Origin: Planctomycetota bacterium
GTDB lineage: Bacteria; Planctomycetota; B15-G4
Length of the DNA stretch: 16,281 nt
Assembly (NCBI GenBank): GCA_020638905.1
Contig: JACKHP010000045.1
Span: 1 to 16,281 of the forward strand
Reading direction: 5' to 3'
Part shown: positions 14,792 to 16,281 of the stretch, one piece after another
How the letters are laid out: the number at the start of each line of letters is the position of its first letter
Position numbering within the stretch: the stretch's first letter is position 1
Notes under the pieces: generated by a model
The model's input: only the letters and a program-made list of their open reading frames with translations
Database searches by the model: none
What the model was told of the DNA's origin: nothing
Program-made: the position numbers and the translations under genes

Positions 14792-15307
14792 GTGTCGCAC
14801 GACAGCCCGACGATCCCCGCACGCGACCACAAGCTGCTCTCGTTCGCCGTGCCCTGCGAAGACTGCGGCGGGTGGACCGAGCGCACCATCGGTCCGCCGG
14901 GCACCCGACTCCCGACGCAGATGACCTGCGCGCACTGCGGCGTGCCCCAGGCTCTCGACCTGCCCGGCCACGTCGACGCCGAGGGCCGGCTCGACGGATG
15001 TCCGAGGTGCGACTACCATACGCTCTGCATCCAGAAGGACGTGAACGGGAAGCTGGGGGTCGTGCTCGTGCTCGTCACCTTCGGGGCGCTTCTCTTCTCG
15101 GGGCTCGAGCTGCCGCAGATGGTCGCGGGACTCGTGCTGCTCGCTCTGCTCGACGTGGTGCTGCTCAAGCTCGTGGTCAAGCGACTGCTCATCTGCTACC
15201 GCTGCAAGGCGCAGTACCGCGGCTTCCCGCCGGGGCCGCGCTGTCGCCCGTTCGACCTCGCCACGTGGGAAGCGCACGACCCGACGCCCGACGACGCGGC
15301 GCGTTGA
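14792..15307 (+). CDS. Zinc-ribbon protein with C-terminal membrane hairpin
   Basis: This 171-residue protein begins at GTG 14792, with AGAGGG (14781-14786) 5 bases upstream. Cysteine pairs C22/C25 and C46/C49 form one zinc ribbon. C70/C73 lies before, and C135/C138 after, a two-helix membrane hairpin (~88-105 and ~108-130), so the second metal site would be assembled from both flanks on the cytoplasmic face. C79 and C151 are extra. The stretch from C70 through LCIQKDVNGKLGV resembles a conserved 'QKDFNRKLG' region I recall from small planctomycete membrane proteins of unknown function. The gene is 11 bases downstream of the eight-helix protein and its stop is one base before the next GTG, so it is in the middle of a tight operon. 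It may be an assembly factor or adaptor for that membrane protein. Confidence 0.85.
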   Translation: MSHDSPTIPARDHKLLSFAVPCEDCGGWTERTIGPPGTRLPTQMTCAHCGVPQALDLPGHVDAEGRLDGCPRCDYHTLCIQKDVNGKLGVVLVLVTFGALLFSGLELPQMVAGLVLLALLDVVLLKLVVKRLLICYRCKAQYRGFPPGPRCRPFDLATWEAHDPTPDDAAR

Positions 15308-15308
15308 C

Positions 15309-16281
15309 GTGCGCTCGCCGCGCCCCGTCCTGCGGCGCGTCAAGGCGGCGCTCAAGCGCGCGACCTACGCGATCCTGCCCGATGCGCTGCTCGCGCGCGT
15401 CGTGAGCTGGAAGATGCCGCGCTCGGCGCAGGTCGAGGTGACGACGCACTGCAACCTGCGCTGTCCCCTGTGCGTGACCCACGACGTCGAACGCGGACCG
15501 CGCCCGCTCGACGAGCGGGTCATCGACGGACTGCACGCCGCCTGCGGCTCGCGGCTCAAGAACGTCGCGCTGCACCTGCTCGGCGAGCCGCTCGTCCACC
15601 CGCGGCTCTTCGACATGGTGCGCGCCGCGGCCGCGCACGGGGTGGCCACGAGCTTCTCGACCAACGGCATGCTGCTCGGGAAACACGTCGACGACGTGCT
15701 CGACTCGGGACTCAGCTTCCTGTCGGTGGCCATCGACGGCGTCGACCAGCGCAGCTACTCGGCCTACCGCTGGGGCGGCGACCTCGACGTCGTCGTGGCG
15801 AACGTGCGCGCCTTGCTGGCCGAGCGCGCGCGGCGCGGCCGCCGGCTGCCCGTGGTGCAGGTGCAGATGGTCATGTTCCCCTACAACGAGGACGACGAGG
15901 AGCGCGCGCTCGCGTTCCTGCGCGGACTCGGCGCCGACGTGGTGAGCCTCAAGCGTCCGTCGTACGACGCGCCCGACAAGCCCGCCGCGCGGGCGTTCCT
16001 GCGCGACGTCGACGCGGGCGGTACGGGCCGCCGCTGGGCGCGGCTGTCGCTGCCGACCGAGGCGCTGTTCCGCAACCGTCCCATGTGCCCGCAGCTCGAA
16101 CGCGCGACGATCCTCTCCGACGGACGCGCGGTGGCCTGCTGCCTCGATCCACTCGGCGAGACGGCGTACGGCAACGTCCACGACACGCCGTTCGCGCGGC
16201 TCTGGCGCGGCGACGCACGACGCGCGCTCGTGCGCCGCTTCCTGCGCCGCGAGCTCGACATCTGCCAACGCTGCACGCTGG
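15309..16281 (+). CDS. Radical SAM/SPASM-domain protein, C-terminus cut by window edge
   Basis: The frame is open for 324 codons to the window end with no stop. The radical SAM cluster motif is C48-N-L-R-C52-P-L-C55 within VEVTTHCNLRCPLCVTHD. Downstream, LHLLGEPLVHPRLF and FSTNGMLLGKHVDDVLDSGL match the GE motif and the following strand of SPASM-type enzymes, and SVAIDGVDQRSY the SAM-binding strand. A SPASM-like region of extra cluster cysteines starts at C260, then C277-C278 and C319-x-x-C322, with more probably beyond the edge. Such proteins modify peptides or enzymes, or act on small molecules such as sugars and lipids. GTG 15309, one base after the previous stop, is chosen because N-terminal residues from it form a plausible basic helix. 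No ribosome site is visible, so coupling is likely. An in-frame ATG at residue 36 is too close to the core. Confidence 0.88.
   Translation, partial: MRSPRPVLRRVKAALKRATYAILPDALLARVVSWKMPRSAQVEVTTHCNLRCPLCVTHDVERGPRPLDERVIDGLHAACGSRLKNVALHLLGEPLVHPRLFDMVRAAAAHGVATSFSTNGMLLGKHVDDVLDSGLSFLSVAIDGVDQRSYSAYRWGGDLDVVVANVRALLAERARRGRRLPVVQVQMVMFPYNEDDEERALAFLRGLGADVVSLKRPSYDAPDKPAARAFLRDVDAGGTGRRWARLSLPTEALFRNRPMCPQLERATILSDGRAVACCLDPLGETAYGNVHDTPFARLWRGDARRALVRRFLRRELDICQRCTL

Overview
This is a very GC-rich bacterial window with densely packed genes and many GTG and TTG starts. It most likely comes from a planctomycete. The clearest clue is the secreted FG-GAP protein at 1110-2618. Its C-terminal ~125-residue module, ending in a PGGPQGWAASPGLRVRVP tail, resembles the ends of many secreted proteins in the Poly30/Pla163-like planctomycete groups. 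The zinc-ribbon/membrane pair at 13938-15307 also resembles proteins common in that phylum. The lineage is inferred from memory of such proteins, not from a search.

Layout. (1) 1-918, minus strand: a secreted protein of unknown function, cut by the window edge. (2) 1110-2618: a secreted seven-bladed FG-GAP/VCBS beta-propeller protein, divergent from gene 1. (3) 2677-6995: two adjacent cobalamin-binding-type radical SAM enzymes. The first has a normal CX3CX2C cluster motif; the second has CX4CX2C and ends in a segment that looks like a PqqD/RRE-type peptide-binding domain. (4) 7182-11029: a sensor histidine kinase with about fourteen propeller blades, a Y_Y_Y domain, one membrane helix and a NarL-type kinase core, followed 14 bases later by its LuxR-type response regulator. 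The kinase H-box has threonine where the phospho-accepting histidine is expected. (5) 11123-13758: a 52-residue acidic protein followed 5 bases later by a flippase fused to a family-2 glycosyltransferase. (6) 13938-16281: an 8-helix membrane protein, a zinc-ribbon protein with a membrane hairpin, and a radical SAM/SPASM protein cut by the window edge, packed so tightly that they are probably one operon.

How the genes may work together. Three of the ten genes are radical SAM enzymes, two of them of the cobalamin type, and there is one small unassigned protein. This would fit modification of a small peptide or a secondary metabolite, with the fused flippase-transferase making and exporting a surface glycan under a periplasm-sensing two-component system. 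No single pathway is proven. The transcription units look separate, each with its own -10-like TAnnnT element, and no recognisable precursor peptide lies beside the tandem radical SAM genes.

No RNA genes, insertion sequences, CRISPR arrays or large repeats were seen. The longest gaps without a gene are 919-1109, 6996-7181 and 13759-13937, all under 200 bases.
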